Assembly (NCBI GenBank): GCA_003446375.1
Contig: DMAW01000065.1
Location: forward strand, 1-8,318
From: Eubacteriaceae bacterium
GTDB taxonomy: Bacteria > Bacillota > Clostridia > Eubacteriales > Alkalibacteraceae
Length of the DNA: 8,318 nucleotides
Direction of reading: 5' to 3'
Below are positions 1-5,772 of the stretch, piece after piece. The first letter of the stretch is position 1; every line of letters begins with the position of its first letter. The notes beneath the pieces are model-generated. The model was given only the letters and a program-made list of their open reading frames with translations, searched no databases and had not been told where the DNA came from. A program made the translations under genes and the position numbers.

Positions 1-1
1 T

Positions 2-313
2 GACAATATAATCATTATAAAAGAAGGCAGGATCGTGACGGAATCTGATGTTGGCGCCTTGAAAAAAAACCAGCGCAAAAGTTACTTGGTGCGTCCCAAA
101 AGCATGGAAAAAGCTTTTGAATCAATTATTTCAAAAGACTTTGAAGCTCAAAAGATTTCTGCGGATACTATTGAAGCGTATATAAGCGGAGATGATGTGG
201 ACAGGTTCATAAAAACCGTTGCAGGTTTTGAAATTGAAAGCTTGGATGTAAGGCATCAATCACTGGAGGATCTATTCTTGGAATTCTACGGCAAGGGAGG
301 AAACACGTTATGA
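2..313 (+). CDS. ABC transporter ATP-binding protein, C-terminal part (5' end outside window)
   Basis: This is the last 103 codons of an ABC ATPase, open from the left edge. The first visible residues, DNIIIIKEGRIVTESD, match the strand-loop-strand that follows the H-loop in ABC-2 type exporters of the CcmA/BcrA kind (usually 'D.v.ii..Griv..g'). The tail SLEDLFLEFYG is the usual C-terminal motif of this family. Walker A, signature and Walker B motifs must lie upstream and are not visible. A GTG at 35 is an internal valine codon of the GRIV motif, not a start. The stop overlaps the permease start (ATGA at 310-313), so the two are translationally coupled and should form one exporter. The substrate cannot be told from this fragment; family knowledge supports only 'drug, peptide or lipid export'. 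Confidence 0.9.
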   Translation, partial: DNIIIIKEGRIVTESDVGALKKNQRKSYLVRPKSMEKAFESIISKDFEAQKISADTIEAYISGDDVDRFIKTVAGFEIESLDVRHQSLEDLFLEFYGKGGNTL

Positions 314-1104
314 GCATAGTGCTCTTGAAAAAAACATTAAAGAGAAACTGGGTGCTTTGGGCTATATTTTTTGGTGTTCTGACTATGTATATGACAATTA
401 TGGTTTATATGTACGATCCGGATGACATTCAAGCTTTAATAAAAATGGTAGAGATATTTCCTGAAGAATTGATGAATGCTATGGGCTTTGCAGGTTTTAC
501 CGATATAACAGGGTACTTGGCAAGCTGGTTGTATGGAATGCTGATGATGGCTTTTCCAATGGTTTATTGCATAATATTAGGAAATAGGCTGGTAGCCAAA
601 ATGGTGGACGATGGATCCATGGCTTATCTTCTTTCTACTCCGAATTCAAGAAGCAAGATTATCGTCACTCAGGGGATTTATGCGCTAGCATCTGTTGCTT
701 TTTTATTTGCTGCTTTATTTGCTGTGGGAGTGGCAATTTCAGAAATGATATACCCAGGTCTTTTGTACATAAAAGGGTTTTTAATGCTCAACATAACCAC
801 CATGCTTGTAAATATGTTTGTAGTTATGATTGTGTTTTTCTTTTCATGTCTTTTTAACGATATTAAATATTCCACAGGATTTGGCGCAGGCATACCCATA
901 GTCTTTTTCTTGATGAATCTTTTAGGTGGGGTTTCAGAAGATGCATCGATTATAAAAAATCTGTCCATATATGGATTGTATGATCCTCTTTTAGTAGCGA
1001 CTGAGAGCACTTTTGTGTGGGCAAATTTCTTTTATTTAGCAGGTATTTTAATTTTTTTCATAGCAGGAATAGTGGCATTTGATAAAAAAAGACTTCCGCT
1101 GTAA
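310..1104 (+). CDS. ABC-2 type transporter permease
   Basis: This 264-residue integral membrane protein is the partner of the ATPase just upstream, which it overlaps by 4 bases. About six hydrophobic segments are visible, near residues 14-35, 66-92, 116-146, 157-182, 190-208 and 236-257. They are separated by short charged loops, as in ABC-2 permeases. The loop NRLVAKMVDDGSMAYLLSTP near residues 92-112 resembles the cytoplasmic coupling region of this family (often 'E...gtl..lLs.P.sR'). The C-terminus FDKKRLPL resembles the common 'F.r.dl.l' ending. Length is normal for the family (about 250-280). A ribosome site AGGGAGG lies inside the end of the ATPase gene (295-301). No terminator is evident after the stop, so some readthrough into fprA is possible. 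The substrate is unknown. Confidence 0.88.
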   Translation: MSIVLLKKTLKRNWVLWAIFFGVLTMYMTIMVYMYDPDDIQALIKMVEIFPEELMNAMGFAGFTDITGYLASWLYGMLMMAFPMVYCIILGNRLVAKMVDDGSMAYLLSTPNSRSKIIVTQGIYALASVAFLFAALFAVGVAISEMIYPGLLYIKGFLMLNITTMLVNMFVVMIVFFFSCLFNDIKYSTGFGAGIPIVFFLMNLLGGVSEDASIIKNLSIYGLYDPLLVATESTFVWANFFYLAGILIFFIAGIVAFDKKRLPL

Positions 1105-1143
1105 GAATTTTAGTAAAAAAATCTGCAAGTAGATGATATGTAT

Positions 1144-1162
1144 TGCTATAATTTGATATAAT
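1144..1162 (+). promoter_or_regulatory. Two tandem extended -10 elements upstream of fprA
   Basis: Two perfect TGnTATAAT boxes sit exactly 10 bases apart: TGCTATAAT (1144-1152) and TGATATAAT (1154-1162). No good -35 box stands 16-18 bases upstream of either, which fits extended -10 promoters. The second would start transcription near 1169, about 32 bases before the fprA ATG. This is sequence inference only; no start site is known. Confidence 0.6.
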
Positions 1163-1200
1163 ATCATTGAAAATATAGCAAATGAAATGGAGGACAAGAC

Positions 1201-2442
1201 ATGCAAACGAAGCAAATTGCAGATGGAATTCACATGCTTTCAATGAATGTTGAAGATATACTCTTCGAAGGAATATGGAGCATCGCTAATGGCGTAACGC
1301 TTAATTCTTATATCATAAAGGGAGAAAAGACAGCGTTGGTGGATGGAGTAATTGGCTGGGATGGAGCTATCGATACACTGTACAATTCGTTAAAGGAAAT
1401 AGATGTAGACCCGGCAAAAATTGACTATATCATAGTAAACCACATGGAGCCTGACCATTCGGGATGGATAGATAATTTCAAAAAAATAAACGATAAGTTT
1501 CAAATAATATGCTCTCCTAAAGCAGCAGGCTTATTAGATGCTTTTTTTGAAATCAAAGATAATGTAACTGCCGTAAAAGATGGAGAGACTCTAGACCTTG
1601 GCAATGGCAAAGTGTTAAGCTTTCATTTGGTGCCTAACGTTCACTGGCCGGATACCATGATGACATTGGATGAAGAGACTAAAACTCTTCTAAGTTGTGA
1701 TATGTATGGCGCTTTTGGAAAAATTGAAGGACACTTTTTTGATGATGAGATGACAGATCAGGAAAAAAAGAAATTTGAAGAAGAAGGCATCAGATATTTT
1801 TCGAATGTAATGGGTACTTTTTCGCCACAAGTAAAAAAGGCAGTAGAAAAAACTGAAAAGCTGGATGTAAAGGTGATTGCCCCCGGACATGGACCGATTT
1901 ACAGAAAAAATCCTCAGGACATAATAAACGATTATAAAAGATACTGTGGTTACCGAATGGGAAAAGGCAAGAAAGAAATAAGCATTCTTTGGGGATCGAT
2001 GTACGGCATGACCGAGCGTGTAGTAAATATAATTAAGGAATTGATTGAAAAAGAAGGTATTGCGGTTAACAGCCTTCAGATGCCATACGTCAATACCAGC
2101 GATATGGTTTCAGCGATATTTAGATCTGCCGGAGTGATAATAGCCGCACCCACTTATGAATATAAGTTGTTTCCACCGGTTGCTGTAGCTCTCGATGAAA
2201 TAGGCAGAAAAAAGATATCTCAAAAAGCGGCATTCTGCTTTGGATCATACGGTTGGTCCGGTGGAGCTCAAAAGGAGATAGTAGAACTTATTGACAAGTA
2301 TAAATTAGGGTGGGATTTTGTCGAGCCTGTAGAGTTTAATGGCAGAGCTAGCGATGAAGAGATGGAAGTTGTTAAGAATGGAGTAATTGAATTAATCGAA
2401 AAAGTCAAGAAGGTTTCCGAACATCAGGAAAGCTGCGGTTAA
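1201..2442 (+). CDS. fprA: FprA-family A-type flavoprotein (flavodiiron protein)
   Basis: This is a 413-residue flavodiiron protein, a cytoplasmic enzyme that reduces O2 to water and/or NO to N2O, with electrons usually supplied by rubredoxin. The N-terminal metallo-beta-lactamase-like domain (about 1-250) carries all expected di-iron ligands: H81, E83, D85 and H86 in NHMEPDHSGW, then H148 (NVHWPDTM), D167 (SCDMYGAFG) and H230 (APGHGP). The flavodoxin domain starts near residue 258, with the FMN phosphate loop GSMYGMTE at 265-272 and later APTYEY and GSYGWSGGAQ. Length matches the plain A-type class; there is no rubredoxin or flavin reductase extension. GGAGG at 1189-1193 lies 7 bases before the ATG. 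The gene is monocistronic between its own promoter and a strong terminator. Sequence alone does not separate O2 from NO preference. Confidence 0.97.
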   Translation: MQTKQIADGIHMLSMNVEDILFEGIWSIANGVTLNSYIIKGEKTALVDGVIGWDGAIDTLYNSLKEIDVDPAKIDYIIVNHMEPDHSGWIDNFKKINDKFQIICSPKAAGLLDAFFEIKDNVTAVKDGETLDLGNGKVLSFHLVPNVHWPDTMMTLDEETKTLLSCDMYGAFGKIEGHFFDDEMTDQEKKKFEEEGIRYFSNVMGTFSPQVKKAVEKTEKLDVKVIAPGHGPIYRKNPQDIINDYKRYCGYRMGKGKKEISILWGSMYGMTERVVNIIKELIEKEGIAVNSLQMPYVNTSDMVSAIFRSAGVIIAAPTYEYKLFPPVAVALDEIGRKKISQKAAFCFGSYGWSGGAQKEIVELIDKYKLGWDFVEPVEFNGRASDEEMEVVKNGVIELIEKVKKVSEHQESCG

Positions 2443-2463
2443 TATAACAAAAATAAAAATATA

Positions 2464-2495
2464 CCTAAAAAACCGGCTTAAGCTGGTTTTTTAGG
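2464..2495. terminator. Bidirectional terminator between fprA and the MATE gene
   Basis: CCTAAAAAACCGGCTT pairs with AAGCTGGTTTTTTAGG (2480-2495), with a single G-U wobble. On the plus strand a run of six T follows the GC core (2487-2492). On the minus strand the A-run at 2467-2472 supplies the T tract, so the hairpin can end both converging transcripts. The TAA stop of the minus-strand MATE gene (2491-2493) lies inside the stem. Confidence 0.9.
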
Positions 2496-3855
2496 TTAGG
2501 TTGTTAATCCATTTGCCTGATTTTAATCTGACCAAACTGATAGCACATTTGAATATTTCTTCAAATATAGCGAGTGCATACACCAAATGGACAGGAAGCT
2601 TCCACAGAAAGGCTCCTGCCAAAATCAGTGGAACACCTATAAACCACATGGTAAAGCCCTCAATTATAAGAGCTCTAGTTGCGTCTCCGCCACCTCTAAG
2701 TATTCCTACTATAAGCATGATTCCTAATACTCTTATAAAAAATACCACGGAAATCATGTAAAGGATTATTTGGGCGCTTGATCGCACAGCACTTGAGATA
2801 TTGAAAAAATTTAGTATGTAAGGAGAAGTAGCAGCAAGTATCAATCCCAAAACAATGCTTGCTAAAATTGAAGCTGCTACTAAATTTTTAGCATAATACT
2901 TTGTCTTGTTTAAATCACCTTCACCGATGCTGTTTCCAATCATTACGGCGGCTGCGTTGGACAGCCCAAAAGCTACTACCATAAACAAGTTGTTTACCGT
3001 ATTGCAGATTTGGATGCTTGCTACCGCTTGGGTGCCCATCCTCCCATAGACAGCTATGTATACGAGGCTTGCCAAACCCCAGCAAAGATCATTTAGAACC
3101 ACAGGCAGAATTGTTCTATATGTGCGCTTAAAATAGGAGGTGCTTATATCTGTGAGTTCCCTGATTGTTGCGGACAAAGGACTTTTGCCTACATATATGA
3201 AAAATAGAAGTACTGTCATTTCTATAAATCTGGCTATTAGAGTTGCGGTTGCAGCTCCTGCAACGCCCAGTGAAGGAGCTCCCAATTTTCCAAATATGAA
3301 TGCATAGTTCAATACTATGTTTATAACAAGTGCTACAAGGTTTATTATAAGAGGTTGAGTAGCTTTGCCGATTGAACGCAGGGAGAAACTGTACAAAAAT
3401 GTTATGCCGGTAAACCCATAACTGAATACGGCTACTTTTAAATATTTTGAACCTGAGTTTATAACCAGATTATCATTGCTAAAGATAGATATGATTTTTT
3501 CAGTATAGGAAAAACCGATGTAAGCGAAGACAAAGGCCGAAGCGATAATCGATATTATGCCTATGCCTAGAATTCTTTTTATGTTAAGCAAATCTTTTTT
3601 ACCCCAGTACTGGGCAATGAATACGCTGCATCCTCCACATATTCCGATAAGCAGCATATTAAAAAAGAAAAAATACTGATTTGCTATGCCTACTGAGGCT
3701 ATCTCTATTTCTCCAAGCATCCCAACCATAACAGTATCTATCATATTGAGCAGGGAAGTTGTGAAACTTTGAAGAATAACAGGCAAAGCTATCATCAGCA
3801 TTGTTTTTATAAATACCTTATCTTTGAGTCCTGAAAAAAGTTTGAAATTGGTCAT
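2491..3855 (-). CDS. MATE family efflux transporter
   Basis: This 454-residue polytopic membrane protein belongs to the MATE (NorM/DinF-like) class, which exports cationic drugs or metabolites in exchange for Na+ or H+. The N-terminal stretch has the family pattern: 'M.alPvilq.f..sl.nmiDtvMVG.lG...iasVGian', then AQYWGKKD closing the second helix region. A matching second half begins near the middle (IRELTDISTSYFKRTYRTILPVVLNDLCWG), with GTQAVASIQI and a conserved IGNSIGEGD. Roughly twelve hydrophobic segments are visible and the length is typical. I chose the ATG at 3855 because GGAGG (complement 3861-3865) stands 5 bases upstream. An in-frame TTG at 3894 would add 13 non-conserved residues without a ribosome site. 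The gene is divergent from yjbQ and convergent with fprA. Substrate unknown. Confidence 0.95.
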   Translation of the reverse strand: MTNFKLFSGLKDKVFIKTMLMIALPVILQSFTTSLLNMIDTVMVGMLGEIEIASVGIANQYFFFFNMLLIGICGGCSVFIAQYWGKKDLLNIKRILGIGIISIIASAFVFAYIGFSYTEKIISIFSNDNLVINSGSKYLKVAVFSYGFTGITFLYSFSLRSIGKATQPLIINLVALVINIVLNYAFIFGKLGAPSLGVAGAATATLIARFIEMTVLLFFIYVGKSPLSATIRELTDISTSYFKRTYRTILPVVLNDLCWGLASLVYIAVYGRMGTQAVASIQICNTVNNLFMVVAFGLSNAAAVMIGNSIGEGDLNKTKYYAKNLVAASILASIVLGLILAATSPYILNFFNISSAVRSSAQIILYMISVVFFIRVLGIMLIVGILRGGGDATRALIIEGFTMWFIGVPLILAGAFLWKLPVHLVYALAIFEEIFKCAISLVRLKSGKWINNLT

Positions 3856-3904
3856 CGTATCCTCCGAAATATTTGCATAGCGTATTTTCAGCAAGTATCA
3901 TAAT

Positions 3905-3933
3905 ATTATATCCATATTTATTTATAAAAACAA
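3905..3933 (-). promoter_or_regulatory. Promoter of the MATE gene
   Basis: Read on the minus strand, TTGTTT (3933-3928), a 17-base spacer and a perfect TATAAT (3910-3905) form a good vegetative sigma-A-type promoter. It lies about 50 bases upstream of the chosen MATE start. The downstream small membrane protein gene at 4408-4614 has the same two hexamers with the same spacing. Confidence 0.65.
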
Positions 3934-3962
3934 TCGTAAAATAATCGAAAGTGGGTGTGAAT

Positions 3963-4367
3963 ATGCATACAATGTTATCAATAAAAACACAAAATAGATC
4001 TCAGATGGTAGATATCACTGACATGGTTGAAGAGGCGGTTTCGAAATCGGCAATATCAGAGGGGATTGTGATAGTTTATTCTCCTCATACAACGGCGGGG
4101 ATAACAATAAATGAAGGGGCGGATCCGGACGTTGTTCATGACATCTTGATGCAACTTGACGAAGCGCATCCATGGAATCATCGAAAGTATCTTCATGGAG
4201 AAGGAAATACTGCTGCTCATATAAAGACAAGCTTGGTGGGAGTATCACAAAGCATTCCGGTCATCCATGGAAAGTTGGTGCTTGGAACATGGCAGAGCAT
4301 TTATTTTTGCGAGTTTGACGGACCGAGAAATAGAACATTCCATGTAAAAATAATAGGTGGACGATAG
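3963..4367 (+). CDS. yjbQ: YjbQ / UPF0047 family protein
   Basis: This small cytoplasmic protein of 134 residues belongs to the UPF0047 family. Its members are often labelled 'secondary thiamine-phosphate synthase' after a weak activity reported for E. coli YjbQ; the true physiological role is not settled. The conserved blocks are all present: SPHTTAGITINEGADPDV (H42, N50, E51, D54), LHGEGNTAAHIK (H78, E80, N82, H86), LGTWQSIYFCEFDGPRNR (W110, Q111, E117, D119). The clustered His/Glu/Asp residues would form the anion- or metal-binding pocket at the trimer interface. I start at ATG 3963 because homologs begin close to the 'SIKT' strand and a GGGTG-like ribosome site precedes it. A GTG at 3951 would add four residues. 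No clear promoter was found; it shares the 95-base upstream region with the MATE gene. Confidence 0.93.
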   Translation: MHTMLSIKTQNRSQMVDITDMVEEAVSKSAISEGIVIVYSPHTTAGITINEGADPDVVHDILMQLDEAHPWNHRKYLHGEGNTAAHIKTSLVGVSQSIPVIHGKLVLGTWQSIYFCEFDGPRNRTFHVKIIGGR

Positions 4368-4370
4368 AAA

Positions 4371-4397
4371 AGCTGAAAGCTCATTTAGCCTTCAGCT
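4371..4397. terminator. Hairpin terminator between yjbQ and the 68-residue membrane protein gene
   Basis: AGCTGAAAGCT (4371-4381) pairs with AGCCTTCAGCT (4387-4397) over 11 positions with one A-C mismatch and a 5-base loop. Outer ATAGAAAA and TTTTCTAT (4403-4411) can also pair across a bulge. On the minus strand the stem is followed directly by TTTTCTAT, so it fits best as terminator of the minus gene. It may also stop yjbQ, whose TAG is only 3 bases away. Confidence 0.65.
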
Positions 4398-4407
4398 CAA
4401 TCATTTT

Positions 4408-4614
4408 CTATTCCTTGACTGTAAAAAATGTCATCGCAAAATAGATGAATATCAATGTCAGTGACAATGTGATTCCGGCAGAGTTATTGTCTACAGGGCA
4501 AGTTCCGGAAGAGAGGTTTCTTCCTGCTATGTATATTTGATATAAATTGTAGATTGATACAGCTATCGCTATATAGAAAACGCTGTTTGTTATTTTAGGA
4601 CTTATTACGCGCAT
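4408..4614 (-). CDS. Small two-helix membrane protein, function unknown
   Basis: This 68-residue protein is not recognised as a named family. Two hydrophobic segments are visible, about residues 10-29 (NSVFYIAIAVSIYNLYQIYI) and 45-65. They are separated by a polar loop with a single cysteine, SSGTCPVDNNSAG. The frame is supported by a strong ribosome site AAGGAG 7 bases before the ATG. A well-formed promoter lies upstream and a terminator hairpin just after the stop. Similar short clostridial proteins with a 'CPxDNN' loop between two helices come to mind, but I cannot confirm that from memory. It is convergent with yjbQ and divergent from the next operon, so it stands alone. A lone small membrane regulator or stress protein is possible; nothing shows this directly. 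Confidence 0.72.
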   Translation of the reverse strand: MRVISPKITNSVFYIAIAVSIYNLYQIYIAGRNLSSGTCPVDNNSAGITLSLTLIFIYFAMTFFTVKE

Positions 4615-4640
4615 GTTGACTCTCCTTTTATTTTCTCATA

Positions 4641-4669
4641 ATTATATACCCAAATGCACATAAAAACAA
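4641..4669 (-). promoter_or_regulatory. Promoter of the 68-residue membrane protein gene
   Basis: On the minus strand TTGTTT (4669-4664), a 17-base spacer and TATAAT (4646-4641) stand about 30 bases before the start codon. Hexamers and spacing are identical to the MATE promoter at 3905-3933. Confidence 0.65.
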
Positions 4670-4683
4670 TTTCATTCTTTTGA

Positions 4684-4718
4684 TGCCATATGGTATTATA
4701 AGTAAATAGCATATGGCA
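4684..4718. promoter_or_regulatory. Inverted repeat, possible operator before the 43-residue gene
   Basis: TGCCATATG (4684-4692) and its exact reverse complement CATATGGCA (4710-4718) are separated by 17 bases. The left copy is extended to the self-palindrome CCATATGG. A weak promoter TTGATG (4680-4685), 17-base spacer, TAAATA (4703-4708) would overlap the left arm and end just before the right arm. A repressor bound to both arms could cover it. The repeat lies in the divergent region between two small-protein genes. The binding factor is unknown. Confidence 0.4.
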
Positions 4719-4737
4719 ATATTTTTGGAGGATTGAA

Positions 4738-4869
4738 ATGGAGAATAACAAGGACGCTCCTGGCGTTTATATTATGGAACAATTATTCGATGCCAGCACC
4801 AAGAAAGGTGGAGGCTGTGGTTGCCTTATATTTATTCTTGTGGCTTTATTTATTCTTCTTATATTGTGA
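4738..4869 (+). CDS. 43-residue tail-anchored miniprotein
   Basis: This short frame reads MENNKDAPGVYIMEQLFD, a lysine pair, the motif GGGCGC (residues 24-29), then an uninterrupted hydrophobic tail LIFILVALFILLIL to the C-terminus. A textbook ribosome site TGGAGGA (4726-4732) precedes the ATG by 6 bases. The predicted form is a soluble, slightly acidic N-terminus held at the membrane by a C-terminal helix, with two cysteines (C27, C29) at the interface. No family is recognised. It is followed after 36 bases by the ribosome site and start of the next frame, with no terminator between, so the two are probably co-transcribed. The Cys pair might bind metal, be acylated or form a disulfide; this is speculation. 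Confidence 0.7.
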   Translation: MENNKDAPGVYIMEQLFDASTKKGGGCGCLIFILVALFILLIL

Positions 4870-4905
4870 ATAAGTTGAGACATTAACAGGTTTAAGGAGG
4901 ACAAT

Positions 4906-5049
4906 GTGAAGAAAATTAATTCGACATTTGTAGGAATCGCAGCATTAGTGCTTATATCTATAAGCATTTACTCATATCAGTTAGCAAGATTTGAATCTCC
5001 AAGGGATACTGTTTTCTACTTTTTGCAGGACATGGCTTTTTTGCCATAG
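4906..5049 (+). CDS. 5' part of the interrupted frame: 47-residue single-helix peptide
   Basis: If the TAG is obeyed, translation from GTG 4906 yields 47 residues. They comprise a basic KK start, a helix FVGIAALVLISISIYSYQLA and a short tail ending MAFLP. The ribosome site AAGGAGG is among the best in the window, so this piece is very probably translated. An overlapping ATG at 4904 stops at once (ATG TGA) and is not a start. Whether the peptide is stable or useful is unknown. Confidence 0.5.
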   Translation: MKKINSTFVGIAALVLISISIYSYQLARFESPRDTVFYFLQDMAFLP

Positions 5050-5061
5050 CAAGTTGCAATA

Positions 5062-5646
5062 GTGACTGTAGTCTTGGGGAAAGTACTATCGGCAAGAGAA
5101 AAGAGAGAGAGACTTAAAAAGACGAACATGGCCGTGGGAGCCTTTTTTAGTGAGGCAGGTACAGAACTGATTAAGCATCTTGTGAGCTTTGAAACCCAGA
5201 GGTCAAAGTTTAAAAGTCTCGTCGATGTTTCTGAACAATGGACTCAAAAGGATTTTTCACGAGCTAGGCAGGCAGTAGCAAGCGCAAGTTTCCGCATTGT
5301 ATGCAAAGATTCAGAGCTAATTAATCTAAAAGAGTATCTTGGTAAGCACAGGATGTTCGTGCTTCGGCTATTGGAAAATCCCAATTTGCTGGAGCATGAA
5401 ATATTTACGGATATGCTTTGGGCTGTATTTCACCTTTCGGATGAAATCATGGCCAGGAAAAATATAGCAGATCTGCCCCAAACAGATAAAGATCATTTAG
5501 CAATAGATATAGAAAGAGCGATTAGAGCTGTACTGGTTCAATGGGTCAGTCACATGGAACATTTAAAATCTGATTATCCATATTTATTTTCGCTGGCAGT
5601 CAGAAAAAATCCATTTAATTCTAAAGCAATTATAAATGTCGAATAG
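5062..5646 (+). CDS. 3' part of the interrupted frame: conserved-looking hypothetical protein
   Basis: From GTG 5062 the frame encodes 194 residues: part of a hydrophobic segment (TVVLGKVL), a very basic stretch SAREKRERLKKTNM, then a mostly helical soluble domain. That domain includes VGAFFSEAGTELIKHL, QWTQKDFSRARQAV, LRLLENPNLLEHEIFTDMLWAVFHLSDEI and HLAIDIERAIRAVLVQWVSHMEHLKSDYPYLFSLAVRKNPF. Automated annotation would probably call this the gene. However, GTG 5062 has no Shine-Dalgarno sequence and lies 13 bases after the TAG. A later ATG at 5128 has only a weak GAGAGAG upstream. The codon pattern and protein-like composition suggest a domain that was under selection until recently. No named family is recognised. 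Confidence 0.55.
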   Translation: MTVVLGKVLSAREKRERLKKTNMAVGAFFSEAGTELIKHLVSFETQRSKFKSLVDVSEQWTQKDFSRARQAVASASFRIVCKDSELINLKEYLGKHRMFVLRLLENPNLLEHEIFTDMLWAVFHLSDEIMARKNIADLPQTDKDHLAIDIERAIRAVLVQWVSHMEHLKSDYPYLFSLAVRKNPFNSKAIINVE

Positions 5647-5658
5647 AGAAATATAGTG

Positions 5659-5698
5659 AAAAACTATCCTTAAGAATTTTGCATAAGGATAGTTTTTT
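5659..5698 (+). terminator. Rho-independent terminator after the interrupted gene
   Basis: ACTATCCTTA (5663-5672) pairs perfectly with TAAGGATAGT (5684-5693). The stem can be lengthened by A-T pairs on the outside, has an 11-base loop, and is followed by six T (5693-5698). It lies 13 bases after the stop and separates this operon from the lipoprotein gene. Confidence 0.9.
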
Positions 5699-5772
5699 AT
5701 TTTGAGAATTTATATAAGCGGAATATGTTTTTGATTTTGCCACATAGTTGGCTTTTAATGGGTTTTAAATCA

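Larger units (their letters stand above)
4906..5646 (+). pseudogene. Membrane-anchored protein gene interrupted by an in-frame TAG at 5047-5049
   Basis: One continuous frame runs from GTG 4906 to TAG 5644-5646 with a single internal TAG at 5047-5049. The start has a strong ribosome site AAGGAGG (4894-4900). The part before the TAG encodes a lysine-rich N-terminus and a transmembrane helix (residues about 7-26), then ESPRDTVFYFLQDMAFLP. The part after it resumes at once with the second hydrophobic segment QVAIVTVVLGKVL, then REKRERLKKTNM and a helical cytoplasmic domain. The join makes one coherent two-helix anchored protein of about 245 residues. The 5' part alone has no second helix, and the 3' part alone lacks a ribosome site. 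I think I remember intact clostridial relatives with an isoleucine at this position, but cannot verify it. Options: recent pseudogene, sequencing error, or programmed readthrough. A clear terminator follows. Confidence 0.68.

Noticed and set aside
35..313. A separate 92-residue gene starting at GTG 35
   Set aside because: The frame is open to the left edge and GTG 35 encodes the valine in the conserved KEGRIV strand of an ABC ATPase; no ribosome site precedes it.
678..1010. 110-residue minus-strand reading frame
   Set aside because: It lies antisense to the ABC permease and has no coherent domain pattern; the plus strand has clear family features.
1690..1890. 66-residue minus-strand frame inside fprA, and similar short antisense frames at 1048-1243, 2501-2761, 4015-4248, 6628-6819 and 7220-7423
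   Set aside because: All are antisense or out of frame to recognised genes or lie largely across their ends, and show no protein-like motifs.
3856..3894. N-terminal extension of the MATE protein from TTG 3894
   Set aside because: The added 13 residues are not typical of the family, TTG is a weak start without a ribosome site, and GGAGG stands correctly before ATG 3855.
3951..3962. GTG 3951 as the yjbQ start
   Set aside because: It would add only four residues, has no clear ribosome site, and would use the GGGTG sequence that better serves ATG 3963.
4767..4967. 66-residue minus-strand reading frame
   Set aside because: No ribosome site is seen before its start, and the plus strand holds two frames with strong ribosome sites here.
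5047..5049. Pyrrolysine insertion at the internal TAG
   Set aside because: Known pyrrolysine proteins are methylamine methyltransferases; this is a membrane-anchored protein of another kind, and TAG ends at least three other genes in the window. Kept only as a remote alternative.
5699..5772. Riboswitch or small RNA between the terminator and the TGACA cluster
   Set aside because: The stretch is AT-rich and shows no stable stem or known riboswitch core that I can recognise.
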